Source: Owenia fusiformis
Taxonomy: Eukaryota > Annelida > Polychaeta > Sabellida > Oweniidae
Assembly: GCA_903813345.2 (NCBI GenBank)
Contig: CAIIXF020000005.1
Location: 22,323,375 to 22,387,374, forward strand
DNA: 64,000 nucleotides
Direction of reading: 5' to 3'
How positions within the stretch are numbered: the first letter of the stretch is position 1; each line of letters starts with the position of its first letter. The notes under the pieces were generated by a model. That model was not told where the DNA came from. It saw only the letters and a list, made by a program, of their open reading frames with translations, and did no database searches. The translations under genes and the position numbers were made by a program. This document shows positions 24,196 to 37,065 of this stretch, piece by piece.

Positions 24196-24984
24196 CAAAA
24201 GAAGAAAATAACCCTTGAGACAGCTGACATAATTTCTATAAAATGAACTTTACAGTGAAGATCTCTAATAGCAAGTTAATTACTATAAAACATCATTCAA
24301 TACTGCTTTATTTAACATTGGAGACCCTTAATTATACTTTCAGGATCTACTTTTTCCCAAAGTAACATATTGTATATAGAAAGATTACTTTCTTAATAAC
24401 ACAATTTATCAAGAGAAAATGACTGAGTGAATAGTTATAAAAATGATATTTCTGGGACAAGTGTAGAAGTATTGACTAATATGCAGTGTATGCCCTAAGG
24501 ATTCCAGAGCTGCTGGTCAAAAAGGCATTACTGACCAGTTAGAATGTTATTTTCCTATACCTAGTGAAAAAATCAACTGGTCAGTATCAAAAGTAACCAG
24601 ATAATGACCAGCTGTCCGACGCTTAAGGCGTGCCCTGCTAATATGGGCTGTAAATGATTCCTGAGAAAGTTCAAAGTTACTGAAAAATATAAGTAGGTAA
24701 GACTGTGTAATTCTTATGTGGCATCCCTTTGTTTGAAATATGCATCTGGTCATGTTTATTCCACTGTACTTATGTAAAGTTTGAATGAAATCTATATTTT
24801 CATTTATGTTGTTTACTTCATGGATGTTCTTGTTGTTCTCTTAAATCATTTTAGATTCCACTCTTTTCCATTTTTAATTACAAAATATGAGCAGAATATT
24901 ATAATTAATTGGTTGAATGGTATATTGATTGACATTGAGTAGGTTGTCATTTTTACCAAGTTGTCCCCTAAAAATATGTTTTGG

Positions 24985-25135
24985 TAGTTCTTGGATGTTT
25001 TTGAAGGTAATGTAAAATAAGAAACACTAAAATGACGAAGGAATAAAGTAAACAGGCATGAAGTACAATCTCAAAAGTGTATAATTATTCCCAAAAATCG
25101 TTCCTTTTATTAAAATTTTAGAGAGAATTTGCAGA
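24985..25135 (+). repeat. Dispersed ~200-bp repeat, copy near 25.0 kb
   Basis: 'gaaggaataaagtaaacagg' and 'catgaagtacaatctcaaaa' are followed by 'attaaaattttagagaga'. Confidence 0.65.
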
Positions 25136-25549
25136 TGTTTGCAAAGAAGAGAAGCACCAGAAGATACTCTGAACTATGTTAGTTGCAATATTTTAATATA
25201 TTTCATATTGATATCCACTGGATATTGTCAACATTAGACGTCAGCTAGAAGAACTTGGATGGACTTACATTTTCTGTTAAAATTCTACTCATGTATTAAA
25301 GATGTTATTTTGGAATATTCCTTCATGTTTGGTATACTATCACTTCGTGCATTCTTATTTATCAGTGAGTCCCATTCTGATACTCATAGCATCTTTCTGT
25401 TTCACCTGAAACATGTCAGGGCTGAGAAGAAATGAAATGTCATGGTTTATCATGATGAGTGAGTCCCTCTTTATCTAAAGCTTGTGAAGGATAGTGTGGA
25501 ACCTACAATGCCTTCCCTGTATTGTGGTATATCCATGTATCCATTGATC

Positions 25550-26745
25550 ATACCATAAGTTATTGAATGATTTGAAGTGCAATACAGGATATATTCTGCT
25601 CGAGAAATTCTGTATTGGAACGAGACGAAGTCGAGTGCCAATACAGAATATTGAGACAGAATATATCCTGTATTGCACTTCAAATCATTCAATAACGTTT
25701 TTATCGTGTGATCCTCTGTATTGCGACGGAGATGATCAACAGGGACTATCTCAGTAGCAATACAGACTGGTACAGCACAAGAACTGACCAATCAGAGGGC
25801 TTCATTTTACAGATCATACGATAATATAAGTTATTGAATGATTTGAAGTGCAATACAGGGTATATTCTGCTTGAGAAATTCTGTATTGCGACGAGACGAA
25901 GTCAAGTGCCAATATAGAATATCAAGAGCAGAATATGTCCTGTATTGCACTTCAAATCATTCTTAAACATTTTTATCATGTGATCTTAGACCAATACATT
26001 TTACTTATCCAGTAACAATACAGATTGGTACAGCACAAGAACTGACCAATCAGAGGGCTTCATTTTACAGATCATACAATAATATAAGTTATTGAAATGC
26101 AGTACAGGATGTATTCTGCCCGAGAAATTCTGTATTGGCACAAGACGAGTGCCAATACAGAATATCGAGAGCAGAATATATCCTGTATTGCACTTCAAAT
26201 TGTTTTATAACATTTTTATCATGTGATCTTAGGCCAATAATCCCTAGGAAATATTTTGTATTCTGTATTGCTACTGAGATTGTCCCCTCTGTACCAATAT
26301 TTTCTGTATTGCTACGGAGATGATCAATGGGGACAATCTCAGTAGCAATACAGACTGGCGCAGCACAAGAACTGACCAATCAGAGGGCTCCATTTTATAG
26401 ATCATAAAATAATATAAGTTGCTTGAGATATTCTGTATTGGAATGAGACAAAGTCTAGTGCCAATACAGAATGTCGAGAGTACAATATATCCTCTATTGC
26501 ACTTTCTATACCGTTTTTATCGTGTGATCTTGCCCGTGCATTGTACTGAAATAATCCCATGGAAATATTCTGTATTCTCTGTATTGCTACTGAGATTGTC
26601 CCTTCCACCAATATTTTCTGTATTGCTACGCAGGCGATCAATGGGGACAATCTCGGAAGTAATAAGTGAGATTGGTAGAGCAAAAGAGCTGACCAATCAG
26701 AGGGCTTCACTTTACAGATCATACGATAAAGACACAAACTTGGAT
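25550..26745. repeat. Tandem array of four hairpin units
   Basis: Four diverged units of about 260-330 bp. Each has a first hairpin (gaagtgcaatacagg and, inverted, cctgtattgcacttc, around inner arms with ctgtattgg/ccaatacag) and a common tail 'gaactgaccaatcagagggc'. From unit 3 on a second hairpin appears (ctgtattgctacggagat against atctcagtagcaatacag). Unit 4 has lost part of its left arm. The arms explain the mirrored ORFs on both strands. No transposase; it looks like a foldback MITE that was amplified in tandem. Confidence 0.8.
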
Positions 26746-28560
26746 TTAATAACAACAAGATGGTAGTTGTCATCAAAGGAACTTCAAATGTTGGAAACAT
26801 TTCTGATTGACCCTTTGATAGTGTGCTGTCCTTAATTTTTCTAAACTTAAGTTTCCTGCTCAGGTTCAATAGAATTGCCTTCTCCTGAGTTGATACATCT
26901 CTGATCATTAATATAGCAGGAATATATAGGAGATATTTTGTATTATACCTTACATACATATTTAAAAGACCCAATTTCTAATTTCCTTTGTCCATATTTC
27001 CCCCAAAAGGAAAAGAATCAACTTGCAAGACTAAATCACACTGGAAATGAGAAGTCTAATACTCATTTTCTGTGATTTGCTTTGAAACCCTCATATTGAA
27101 ATTCAAGATTCTGGTTCTCAGATAAACAAATATTTTTAATCTTTCTTCATTTAATTCCAAAAACAGGTATTTCATTCGGGCAAGTTGTTGGATGTCTTAT
27201 GGACTGCCCTATTCCCAGTTTAGCAATGGTGTTTAGCTTCAGAAGTGGGGATAGCAGGTGATTGACACAGATATAGCTTACAGACTGCCGATTTATTATC
27301 AGTGTTAATAGTTTGTTTTATCTTGTTATGTGCTATCTGTACATGGCTTTCTGCTACTGGAAGAATATCTTTATTACTAATTGTTATCATTAGTATCATC
27401 TGAAGGGCCAAGAGTACATTTGATTCACCAGGGTTTCCTTTTATATGTATCTATAATGCAAGACTACTTTAAGGAATGTAGAGGCTATGGATACCACAAT
27501 GAAGCTATAGGTAAAGGTGAGAGTGAGAAAATTGCTCAAACAAGGCAGATGGTACTTTGAAGAACTTAGACCATAATATGAGATAACCCAATGTGTAGAA
27601 CAGGAGCAGCCTAAATAGAAATAGACAGTAATAGGGAATTCTACCAGTTAATTAGCGTAATCACCTCAAGGGGTTAGGAAGTGTGGAACATACTAGTATT
27701 CTGGGAATCTTTCAACAAGATGTTAGGAAATGAAGTACAGGTATTTCTTCAAGAAGCTTACAATATCATATCAATATGAGTAATGAACAGTCTGGTTTTG
27801 TATTGTTCAGCTAGGCAATAACTTTGCAGCTAAATGTCCCTGAATCTCCTGATGAAAACTCTTACCATTCACTAGTATTCTTCAATGTATATACATCTAC
27901 CATATTTATTTATATAGCGTTTTGTCCAAAAGTATTTATAAGTTCTTTGATGCTACATTATGTCTCTATTCAGCAGGTAGAACTCCCAAAGTCTCCTGTT
28001 GGAGAAAGCAGCACTAACATTTTAGAAACCTTCCTTAAAGCTACCCTGTACATGCATTACAAAAGGAAAAAATTAATCTACGGACAGTTACTGGATTCCT
28101 TCAGAGTTTCATCTGATAATTAATATGATTATCAGATGAAAATCTAATGGTGCGAAAGAATAGGTTCACCTCCTACTATTTATGTTTCGTGGATAAATTG
28201 ACTTTTCAGAAGAGTACAAATGTACTTGAATGTGTGATTAAAGACAGGTGTATAATTGTAGCCTAAAATACAAAGCTAATTCAGTGTCTTTGAAACTTCA
28301 CATCATAAGTTACTTCAAAAGTTAAGTAAGGTTATAGAAATGTCTAAGATAAGTGAGGTGAAAGATAAGAAGAGGCATGGTTATAATCTGCTTCTGCATA
28401 CTAGATCAAATAGACTTCTGTTTGGCAGTCAACTTGCCTCCCAACCTATTCTCATCAGCTCTAAAACAATCCCTTACACATATGTTGACATATCCAACTT
28501 TTTGATACCCTGCGTGCAGAGTCTAGTTAAACTACACTCTGCCTAGTAGAGACCATATTA
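26746..28560. other. Non-coding stretch
   Basis: No gene, element end or tandem repeat recognised. Short ORFs (for example 27824-28123) show no domain. Confidence 0.35.
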
Positions 28561-28564
28561 CAGT

Positions 28565-28790
28565 TTAGTAGCTCCGCCCCCACGACGGGTATCCGTGACA
28601 GTTTGGGTAAATCACGCGCTGACCTTCCACGAATCAGCGAGCTTGAAGAAACATACGCCAAAAGCGTTCTAATTAAATATGCGCATGTCATTGGTCAATC
28701 CCTGGCTCAACGATGACGTAAGAAGGAATGACCATATATAGAACGTCGGTCAAATTTGGCCGACGAACACTGATTGGCGCGGTGAGTTCA
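28565..28790 (+). promoter_or_regulatory. Candidate core promoter with a 5' splice site just downstream
   Basis: A locally GC- and CpG-richer island in AT-rich DNA. In order: GC box (ctccgccccc, about 28572), two ATTGG boxes (28690 and 28772), a CRE-like tgacgtaa (28714), a TATA box (ccatatataga, about 28733) and, about 30 bp further, the expected start region. A 5' splice site (gcg then gtgagt, 28782) would end a very short first exon. A near-perfect 20-bp palindrome (gtcggtcaaatttggccgac, 28745-28764) overlaps the start region. It could be a distal plexin promoter, but no transcript links it. It could also be a repeat. Confidence 0.4.
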
Positions 28791-28830
28791 CAGGTTTATT
28801 TTAGTTTGAAAGAGTGAAGACGGAGCTCTC

Positions 28831-29636
28831 TTTTAAGAAGTGAAGTCAAACGAATGCAAAGGGTAACTTTTTGAGGACAAATTTCACTTTTTCCATCACA
28901 TGGACTTGGCCCACTTTTTATGTTTTCACAAGGTTTACAATATTGTTTTCCAACTTTTTCCATGGTTATTTCAAACTTTTCATTTGAACTTTTCAAACCA
29001 TTCTTGGTGTTTCTTATTAATAAACAAATAGATTTAGAAAAAGTCAGGAAACCTGAGAAATCACAAAACAGATGCAACTAGAAGAAAGAAAACCTCAGCA
29101 TGGTTATTATATCTAATCATTGCAGAGATCTTAGGATCAGTGAATCAGATAATGTGGCACCAACTGGTCCAACTGCTCCATGTTGTGTATTATACCTACC
29201 TCATCTTATGAGATAATCTTACATCTCTTATTGAGTGCAACCTGAAGGGACAATTCAGAATAGTCTTTCTTGTGTTTGTGTGTTTACATCCCATCTCTAT
29301 TTCCAGTCTCAAATCAAAAGGATGTCAACCTTCCCATGTTCAAGTGATTGAGACTATGCACTCATGATAATCTTTTTAACAACACATATTGTAACTTATT
29401 CTTTAAAGCCTTGGAGAAGATACAGTTTAAAAGGTTCATTTTGAGAGCTCCCCTGCATTATGTATATAGGATAGAAAGTTTGAATGTGATCTCATATTTC
29501 TTGATGATGTCATATAAATAAACAATCATCATTGAAATGTCTTAGTCAGAGCAAGGAAGTAAGGGGAATGGGGCAGGACATTCTGAGTAAATGTTTCTAA
29601 CTTTGACATTTTGAGAATTAGGCCAACATTTAATAC
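28831..29636. other. Non-coding stretch
   Basis: Nothing recognised apart from short ORFs without domains. Confidence 0.35.
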
Positions 29637-29674
29637 CCCTCTCTCTCTCTCTCTATACGTATATATATATATAT
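29637..29674. repeat. CT and AT microsatellites
   Basis: A (CT)n run followed by an (AT)n run; the transposon that follows is inserted directly in the AT run, which continues as tatatata after it. Confidence 0.9.
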
Positions 29675-30002
29675 CAGGCCTGTCAACTTGGGAACACCTA
29701 ACATGAGTGACTTGGAAATGTTGAACACCTCCCCTCAAAATGTGGACACCTAATATTTCGAACGGAATGCGTGACATATCCGTAATTCGCGTGAAAAGTC
29801 CGAACGAAATGCGTACATTTTTTCCCGTCGTACGTATTTTTGCTGTGTAGACGATCTTTTTTTGAAAATTTTGCTTGACAATTACCAGATAAAATGCGTA
29901 TTTGCGTGACATTTTCTGTCACGCAAAAATAACTGGCGTGACTTCAAATTCTTCAGCAAATGCGTGACAAATACGCAAATTGCGGGACAGTTGACAGGCC
30001 TG
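29675..30002 (-). mobile_element. CAGGCCTGTCAACT element, copy 2 (inverted, internally shorter)
   Basis: It has the same inverted ends as the element at 10702-11196 but lies in the opposite orientation and is 328 bp long: the C-run and several 'aggtgttcaaaat' words are missing. The gtcacgc/gcgtgac section is well conserved between the two. The target-site duplication cannot be read because the flanks are (TA)n. Confidence 0.82.
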
Positions 30003-33000
30003 TATATATACATGTATAAGCAAATACATTTGTAGTTTGTTGGTTCACTTTTGAACTTCTTTTACGAGCATTGATATGATATACTCATACAAAGTGTTAA
30101 AATGTGGAAAGTAAGATAAGAAATAAATTATGGATCCAATAACATTATTATTAGCAAATTGTGTTGAGAAAATGTGAGATATGTCAAGTGAAACTCTTGT
30201 TCTCTTCATGGAGCATTGCTGTATAAGTTGAACACCTGCAAGTGAACACTTTTATTGGCCTGTAAGATATAAACTAACATATATATGTTTTCATACAGTA
30301 TAATATTGAGAGTTACACAGAAATGTTGTAGATGAATTGTGGATTCCAAAGGATTCTTGCACTTGGTTCTTGCGGCTGTTGAAGGCTTCAGCAGCTGGCC
30401 TAAAATACCTTTACATATTGATATACTTCATTGCAATTTTCATCTGGTCATTATTTGCTCATATAGTGTCATAGATTCTACTTCTGACTAATTTGGGGAA
30501 GTTTTTTCAGATTTTTTATGATTTATTTCACAAGATATTCCAATTAAAAAAAATTGATGCAAAATAGGTCCAAATTTTGATAATAGTAGCCCAAAATTGA
30601 TGTTGCAATGTTGGTCTGTGTTTAATGTTCATCACTTCTTCTTGCATGTACTTTATGAAAAAATATACACATATCTGGTTAATGTAATCTGCTCCTAATA
30701 TTGCCTGGGTGAATGTTTGTTCAGTATATTGGCATAGACTTTTGGGAAAACCCTCCTCTGTTTTGGTGACTATTGGTATGGTATACCTCCTCTGTTTTAA
30801 TTTGATGGTTATGTTTATGGGTTCATGTGCCCCAAGAGATTTGTCCCCATAAGTTCAACGCACCATCATATTACATTAGTCATTAATCTGATACATTTTT
30901 GTACAAATCGTAGATATTGCACCATAAATTCAAGCCATTCATAGATTTCTGGCATTATATTTCAATATTAATGAATCAGCTTGGTTGCTATAATTATTGG
31001 GTACTACCCATTAATATAATCTTGTGAAGGCATTATTTTTGGTTATCAAGTCAATAAAGGATTACTTTTTATAAGATACCTATGATGATGTATTATGTAA
31101 ACTGTTCACAAGAACGAATTTGATACATCATCATAGGTATAGGTTGTATAATAGGTTGTACCTATATCATAGGTTGTAAGATAAATCGTTTTATGTCACT
31201 ATCGGCCATATATCACTGAGACCTCGGGCACTTATGCCACGACAGTGACATAACCTCCTAATATATACAGGATACATGTATTTAAACTCAAAATTTTGAG
31301 AAAGAAATGATTTACAAACAGTTGACAGGCATTTTTTAAATTATACAAAACTAAGAAAAACAGACAATACATTCAAAATCTAGAGAGAAATTGCACAAAA
31401 TAGGCTAAGCAGACGGATAGTGTCCACATGGGATATGTTAAACTCATCACTTATCTGCCTCATGTGATAAGTAAAGCTTGAATTATTACATGTTCCAACT
31501 GATAGGATCAATTTGTAAGTCTCCAGGCCAATTAACTGATTTGTCCAGCCATATTTTCCATCATCTTTAATTCTCTGCTTCAATTCCTGATTTAAAATGA
31601 TCTCCATTAGGGCGTCATAATAATATTACTTTATTGATATATCTTTAACAACAAGTTCAACATTTATAGCATGTTTAAGACACATCCACTTCATTTGGTG
31701 ATTTGATCTTTGATCTTCGGATTACTTAATCTGGAAGAAAGGTTCAACCTTTATAGCTGTCGGGGACATAGTGCTGTTGATTTGATATTTTGAAAAATGA
31801 GATCAAATCAGTGAGATTTACTTCTGATATCAATCAAAGTTTGTGAATAAGATGTTTTTACGCTCATGTTTTGTATTCAAATAAAGAAATAAAGTAACTT
31901 ATAGTAAAGAATGTGTCTATTCTTTATATGGATTCTAAGAAGCAATGCTACATTAGCGTTTCGTTAAATGATAACTCAGTTACACTTTATGTAAGGTACA
32001 AAGATGGATAAAGTAGATTTGGAATTTGTTTTTTGTAATTGTTAATCTGAAGGTTGTTTTACACATATCCGCAAAAATATCTCAAACCGCACAAAAATAT
32101 CTATTACTTAAGGAAGCGCTAAATCTAAAACAGATAAACACAGCATGGTAACTTGTAGAATCTAACTAGCATTCAATATCCACCTTTGTTCGAAACCTTC
32201 AGATTTCATTACAATCTGGATTGAATTCTTCTCAGGTCAAAAAAAGAATGCCTCCATGTATTGACATTGACAGTTTCATCGGGCAAGCATTGACTTTGCT
32301 GTAAGACAAGAGGCGATACTTTCAGTGTTAATTATTTCCAATTGATCATTGGCTGAAAAAATATACCACAATTTTTTCAGTGAAATTTTATCAAGATGTG
32401 TGGAGATTGAATAAATAGTAGGGCGCATCTTTATAAACATGGAACACATGGTGAAAAGTGGGCTAGGGGGAATAAATATAAAACCATGATAAACAGTCAG
32501 TTAGAATTTTCACCTGTTGGGAATACTGAATGATATCTTGCCAGTAATATTTTTATTAGTACGTTAAGTAAACTTTACTGTAGAAAGCTCACCATGTGGA
32601 GAAAGTTTCAGAGGTGATGTGATCTTTGAGGTTTTCAGGATCACTAGTTCAAGTGTTAAAGTATATTTTACAATGAGATATTATAGAACTGATATAAGAG
32701 TCATATGATATAAGAGTCTCCTAGAAAAATATATTACATAATAATTTTTTCATTTGTGGCATTGTGGGAGTTGATTTCAGTTTTTTAGTTTTTGTTAAAA
32801 ATGAAAATTAGGCATTAATAGGAAAATATGTGATCAATACAAAGCTCAAGGTGTGACACATTAGCTTGATAAAAATCAAATTCAGTGATTTATTCATCTT
32901 CTTAGTATGTCCATTCTGGTGAAAAATGATTTTACCTTAACATTCAAGTAAAAAGGAAATTAGAACATTTATCCTGGTTTCCTTTGGTATATCTGGTTTC

Positions 33001-33510
33001 TGTGCCTTATGGAGATCTAGTACTGAATAAATGATACTTACTTTTTGGAGCAGGCAGATATGTTAGAATTATCAAGAAATTCCAAGCCAACAAAGTCTAT
33101 CAATATGTTTTTTCTTATGTAATTACATTTATTAAAGTTAAATAGTTGTAGTAGTAGTTTGTAGTGTTTTAGTGACTAATGTATCATGTAACTGATATAA
33201 ATTGTCAATAAAAGATATAATAATAATGTAGATGTTGGAGGTTTATCTTTAGAGTATTTTGGTTTTTCTGTGATTATTTCTTTATTTCTGTTGAAAATAA
33301 TTGAATTTTATAATGATGTCCTGCACATGTGGAGATTCTCCTTATTACTTTGATGATTATGGGTGATTAGTCTAAGAAGCCATATAGATACAGGAGCAGG
33401 TGAAGGACACATCAGTCCACATCATGTGTATACATCAAAGAATTCAAACTTAAATCTTAAAAATATGTGTATAATGAAAGGTAGGTTATAATTGATAAGA
33501 TGCAAGATTC
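30003..33510. other. Non-coding stretch
   Basis: No gene recognised. It includes an 18-bp perfect inverted repeat at 31076-31140 and a poor copy of the dispersed repeat at about 31290-31435 ('cattcaaaatctagagagaa'). Confidence 0.4.
31076..31140. repeat. 18-bp perfect inverted repeat
   Basis: atacctatgatgatgtat (31076-31093) and its exact inverse (31123-31140) enclose a 29-bp loop. The words cctat and ataggttgta recur just downstream to 31171. Confidence 0.75.
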
Positions 33511-33876
33511 CTGCACTGTCACCCCGGAATAGCCTGACAACTGTAAAGTCAGATACTGTTGTCACAAATGGCGGACATAACCGTCACTTCAATTAGATTT
33601 TCATGAACTGTATGTTTAATAGAGCACCTAGACTAAATTCCTTTGGAACAACAATCAATCAAAGTGTCTTAATACTCATTGAACAGTTAATAATGTTCTA
33701 CAACATGAGATACGGGACAACGGACACTGTAATTACGATATGCCTTTGTCTTTCTAAATTACTCAAATTCAGATTCCGTTGTCAACGACGATATCGAAGA
33801 CGCTATATTGTTGTGATTCACGACCCAATTTGATCGAAATTGGGATTTCATATGAAACATCATCACAAGAGCTTAA

Positions 33877-34571
33877 CCTTTAGCGTGCTCTTGGCGGACT
33901 CGTCCGCCGAGACTAAAATGTCTCTCACAACTGTCGGCGGACCCGTACGCCCGATTTCAAACTTTTAAAAACTTTACTTTTTCGCGCCATTTGTATTGTC
34001 CAATTAGATTGCCCGATTTATTCAGTGCCTAACATGACTTCCTGTTGACCTAGAAATGGCGATATTTCGAAAAATAATTCTCAATTCAACAATTTGAACA
34101 GTGTTTTAGTCGTTTTTAGTAAACGAATCGTACAAAATGGTGGACAAATACGATCACAACGAAAATGTGGAGGAAATAGATTACGATTTCGAGCTCTTTA
34201 GGCTCTTGGAAGCCGATAACGGTCATCGAAAATAGAAACTAGAATATTTTCTGAATTGAAAAATTGAACATTCGATCGCTGCAAATTCAGATTTGGATTC
34301 TGACCAGACGAAGAGGCGGAGCGGCGGATTCCGGAGGAGTATTCATGGTATATTTATGCCCAGTCGTGTTAATGTACGAAAAAATTCATGAGAACATTTT
34401 TTTTCATGAGCCAGGCCACTGTATCTTCCCTTTGTGAAAATTTTATCCAGATTCATTCAGTAGTTATTGAGATATTAATTATTTAGTCCAGGCATATCAT
34501 TTTTTGCACTCTTTGAAAAATAAGCCAGTTGCGTGGGATATATTTGCTGAAATAAGGCAGCATGGTAAAGG
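33877..34571 (+). mobile_element. Non-autonomous piggyBac-type element, TTAA-flanked
   Basis: TTAA (33873-33876) precedes cctttagcgtgctc, and the inverse of the other end is cctttaccatgctg, followed by TTAA (34572-34575). The TTAA duplication with inverted ends beginning CC is the signature of piggyBac transposons. The subterminal part has a gcggacTCGTCCGCcg palindrome (about 33894-33910). Near the middle a short ORF (34137-34235) may be a remnant of the transposase N-terminus. At 695 bp it cannot encode a transposase. Confidence 0.8.
34137..34235 (+). pseudogene. Short acidic ORF inside the piggyBac-type element, possible transposase start relic
   Basis: ATG followed by 32 codons with an acidic composition (MVDKYDHNENVEEIDYDFEL...), then TAG. 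Acidic N-termini are common in piggyBac transposases, and its position after the left end fits, but there is no diagnostic domain. Confidence 0.3.
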
Positions 34572-34889
34572 TTAATACATGCACAGAATTTTAGCGACGA
34601 TAAAATCCCATGAACTGAGGACCAAGTGATTAAACAGTTGAAGTGACGGTTATGTCCGCCATTTGTGACAACGGTATCTGACTTTACCGTTGTCAGGCTA
34701 TTCCGGTGTAACTGTAGAAGTAATGTTTTTAACCTTTATTATGGAGGAACATGAAATTATGTTCATCTGGGGACACATATGTATGCTAATTATCAACATG
34801 GGATATGAAATATATCCAGATTATTGTCATGAACCTATATCTATAAATAATATCTTATATTGGAAGGGGTAATATTTTTAAACTTAAAA

Positions 34890-35010
34890 AAAGAATAAAT
34901 ATTCAAGTTGGAAACAAGGAATTAAGTGAACACATGAAGTACATACTCTAAATTATTTAGAAATGCCAAACAATCAGACACTTCAGTTAAGAGAGAAATT
35001 AGACAGATAT
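34890..35010 (+). repeat. Dispersed ~200-bp repeat, copy near 34.9 kb
   Basis: 'caaggaattaagtgaacaca', 'tgaagtacatactctaaatt', 'tagaaatgcc' and 'aatcagacacttca' in order: a good copy of the central part. Confidence 0.75.
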
Positions 35011-36300
35011 TTTAAAAGTCTTTAATTGGTTGAGTAACAAGTGGTAACCTGCTACACTGGCAGACACATTAATACACTCATGATATGATTATTTCCGAAA
35101 GTTCCTTGCTAAGTGGAAAGTGATAACAATTATTGGGATAGATGTTTTGCGATGGATTATAGCTTTTTTGCTTCTGGTTATGGGCTTATAGCTGATGGTT
35201 ATTAAATTATACAACATTGCTGGAGCCTTTTAGCTGTATTATTTCCATGTATTGATTGGAAATTTCACAGCATTAGATGATTGAGGGAGAATTTTACTTG
35301 CTCCCATTTGTCTTGAATGATTCTTTTATAATGTTTCGATTTCTCAATTCTAAGCACTTTTGGATGTCTTTATAAAAAGATTCATTTTCAGAGATCACAT
35401 TAATCTGATGAAAAATGATAATCTTGCAACTCGATTCAACACATTCATGAATTGCACATCTTTTCCATTATGGCTTAATTAATTAGATTAGTGATGGAAG
35501 TGAAAAAAGTTATTTTGTAATTTAGGTATAGCAGTCATGTGCAAAGTGTAGCATTCATTTTTATGTTATGTTTCTTTTTATCTCATTTTTAATTTGACCT
35601 ACATAAAACAGCTAAAAAGGATATGAAGATATCATTATGAAATCCCAAGTCTTCTATCAGATTCAATTCATAGCAAAGTTTAATAAAATGCTACATTGGT
35701 CTTGTTAAGTAATAGTTGATTGGCAAGGAATACAGTCATAGTTGAGATTTATTCTCTAAATTATATTTATTTATTTATTTTATTTTATTCATTTATTTAT
35801 TTAGATATACACTTTTTAACAGTGGCACTCTTACATTAAGGTGCATCTAATCGAAAAATATCCACAATGCCATGTTGGTTAAAAACAGCACATTTTGTCA
35901 AACTAAAATGAGTCTTAAAAAGAATTAAAACATAGGTATGTTAATATTTACTTAAAATCTTATTTAGAAAGCTTTTTACTAAAGAGTCGAATAAAACACC
36001 ATTTTCGTGTCCCACAGAAAATCACAGAATGGGGTATTAACTTGTACATTTGCCCATTTATATGTTTCACCTTTAAGCCCTAGTTTCCCGGCCTGAGCAA
36101 GAAATTTTAATGCACTTGCAAAATCAAAGCCATTTCTTAAATAGTACTGTTAACCTTAATGTTTAAGATCAATAAGCTGTCTATACAGTGTCAAGGAAGA
36201 TTTTCCATTCATTTCAGTTTGTATAAATAAAATGCAGTAAAATCACGTTCTTCATCAAAAGATTAGTAGAATAATCACATGATAAGAGGCAGAGATACAC
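35011..36300. other. Non-coding stretch with ATTT microsatellite
   Basis: An (ATTT)n/(TTTA)n tract at about 35763-35806. The sequence after it (tagatatacactttttaaca) might be the edge of a retroelement tail, but I cannot identify a family. No gene. Confidence 0.4.
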
Positions 36301-36306
36301 AAATAA

Positions 36307-37065
36307 GGTACCGTATTCTCTCTAATAAACGCACAGTGCACATCCCAAATTCTCCTGGAGGAGATGTCTCAAATGAATATATTAAATTAATACATGGGCG
36401 ATAATCAGGTATTTCATGATTTACCTCTTTAAAACTGGATTAATTTCAACTGGACAACATACTTGTAGTATCATACCTCGATGTTTTCCTCATGCATTAT
36501 TGATCTGCTGAATGTGTATTCGTGGGTTAATCGACATATATGTGTCACATTTCGATAATAAAACATTCCCTCTCCTATCGTTTCGGGCTGCCATTTTGGG
36601 ATCTGATGCCGATAGCCGAGTCTAAAGGTCTTTTGTTACTGACCCGCCTTCCTAGTCAGAGAAAATATGTTTTATATTCATATAATACTACAACACGTTT
36701 AAAAATGAATGAATGTTTGAGTGTTTGGAGGGGAAAATCTGGAATCGGAAACTCCCATGATGCACTGCGAGTGTCAAATGGCTTGCGTCAGATTTAGCGT
36801 TCATTATGGCTTTACCTCATCACTAGAAGGTTATCATGATCGTACTTATAGCTCTAAAGGTTTCGGAGACACGTCTGTAACAGCATTGTGCACATAAATT
36901 ACTTAATCGAGAGCGATAAGTGAATTAATTATCGATAAGTGAATTGATTATTTATTAATTTTCGATTTTTTTCATGAATTTTGTTACTCAAGTTGCAGAG
37001 TCTTTCATGAAAAAGTTGGGTATGCGTTTATTGAAGTATGTGCGCCTATTAGAGATAATAATGTG
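36307..37065. mobile_element. Possible diverged TA-flanked MITE of the CCGTATTCTCT family
   Basis: The left end taccgtattctctctaataa agrees with the ends of the complete element at 46526-47131. Near the other side, gtgcgcctattagagataat is an inverse version of its 'ctctaataaacgcac' part, but the very end is eroded. No coding potential. Confidence 0.45.

Larger units (their letters stand above)
22891..25540. other. Non-coding stretch with three copies of the dispersed repeat
   Basis: A C14 run at 22961-22974, then AT-rich DNA. No gene recognised. The repeat copies are listed separately. Confidence 0.4.
33511..34717. mobile_element. Element with ~80-bp inverted ends, host of a nested piggyBac-type insertion
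   Basis: From about 33521 the left end reads ccccggaatagcctgacaac and continues for roughly 76 bases to gtcacttcaa. The right end (34639-34717) is the inverse with only a few differences and contains gtgacggttatgtccgcc. Without the nested element (33877-34571) it would be about 510 bp. It contains no transposase. The terminal ten bases are less similar, so the exact ends and target duplication are uncertain. Confidence 0.8.

Noticed and set aside
25471-26974. Several ORFs of 60-190 codons on both strands
   Set aside because: Mirror-image by-products of the hairpin array.
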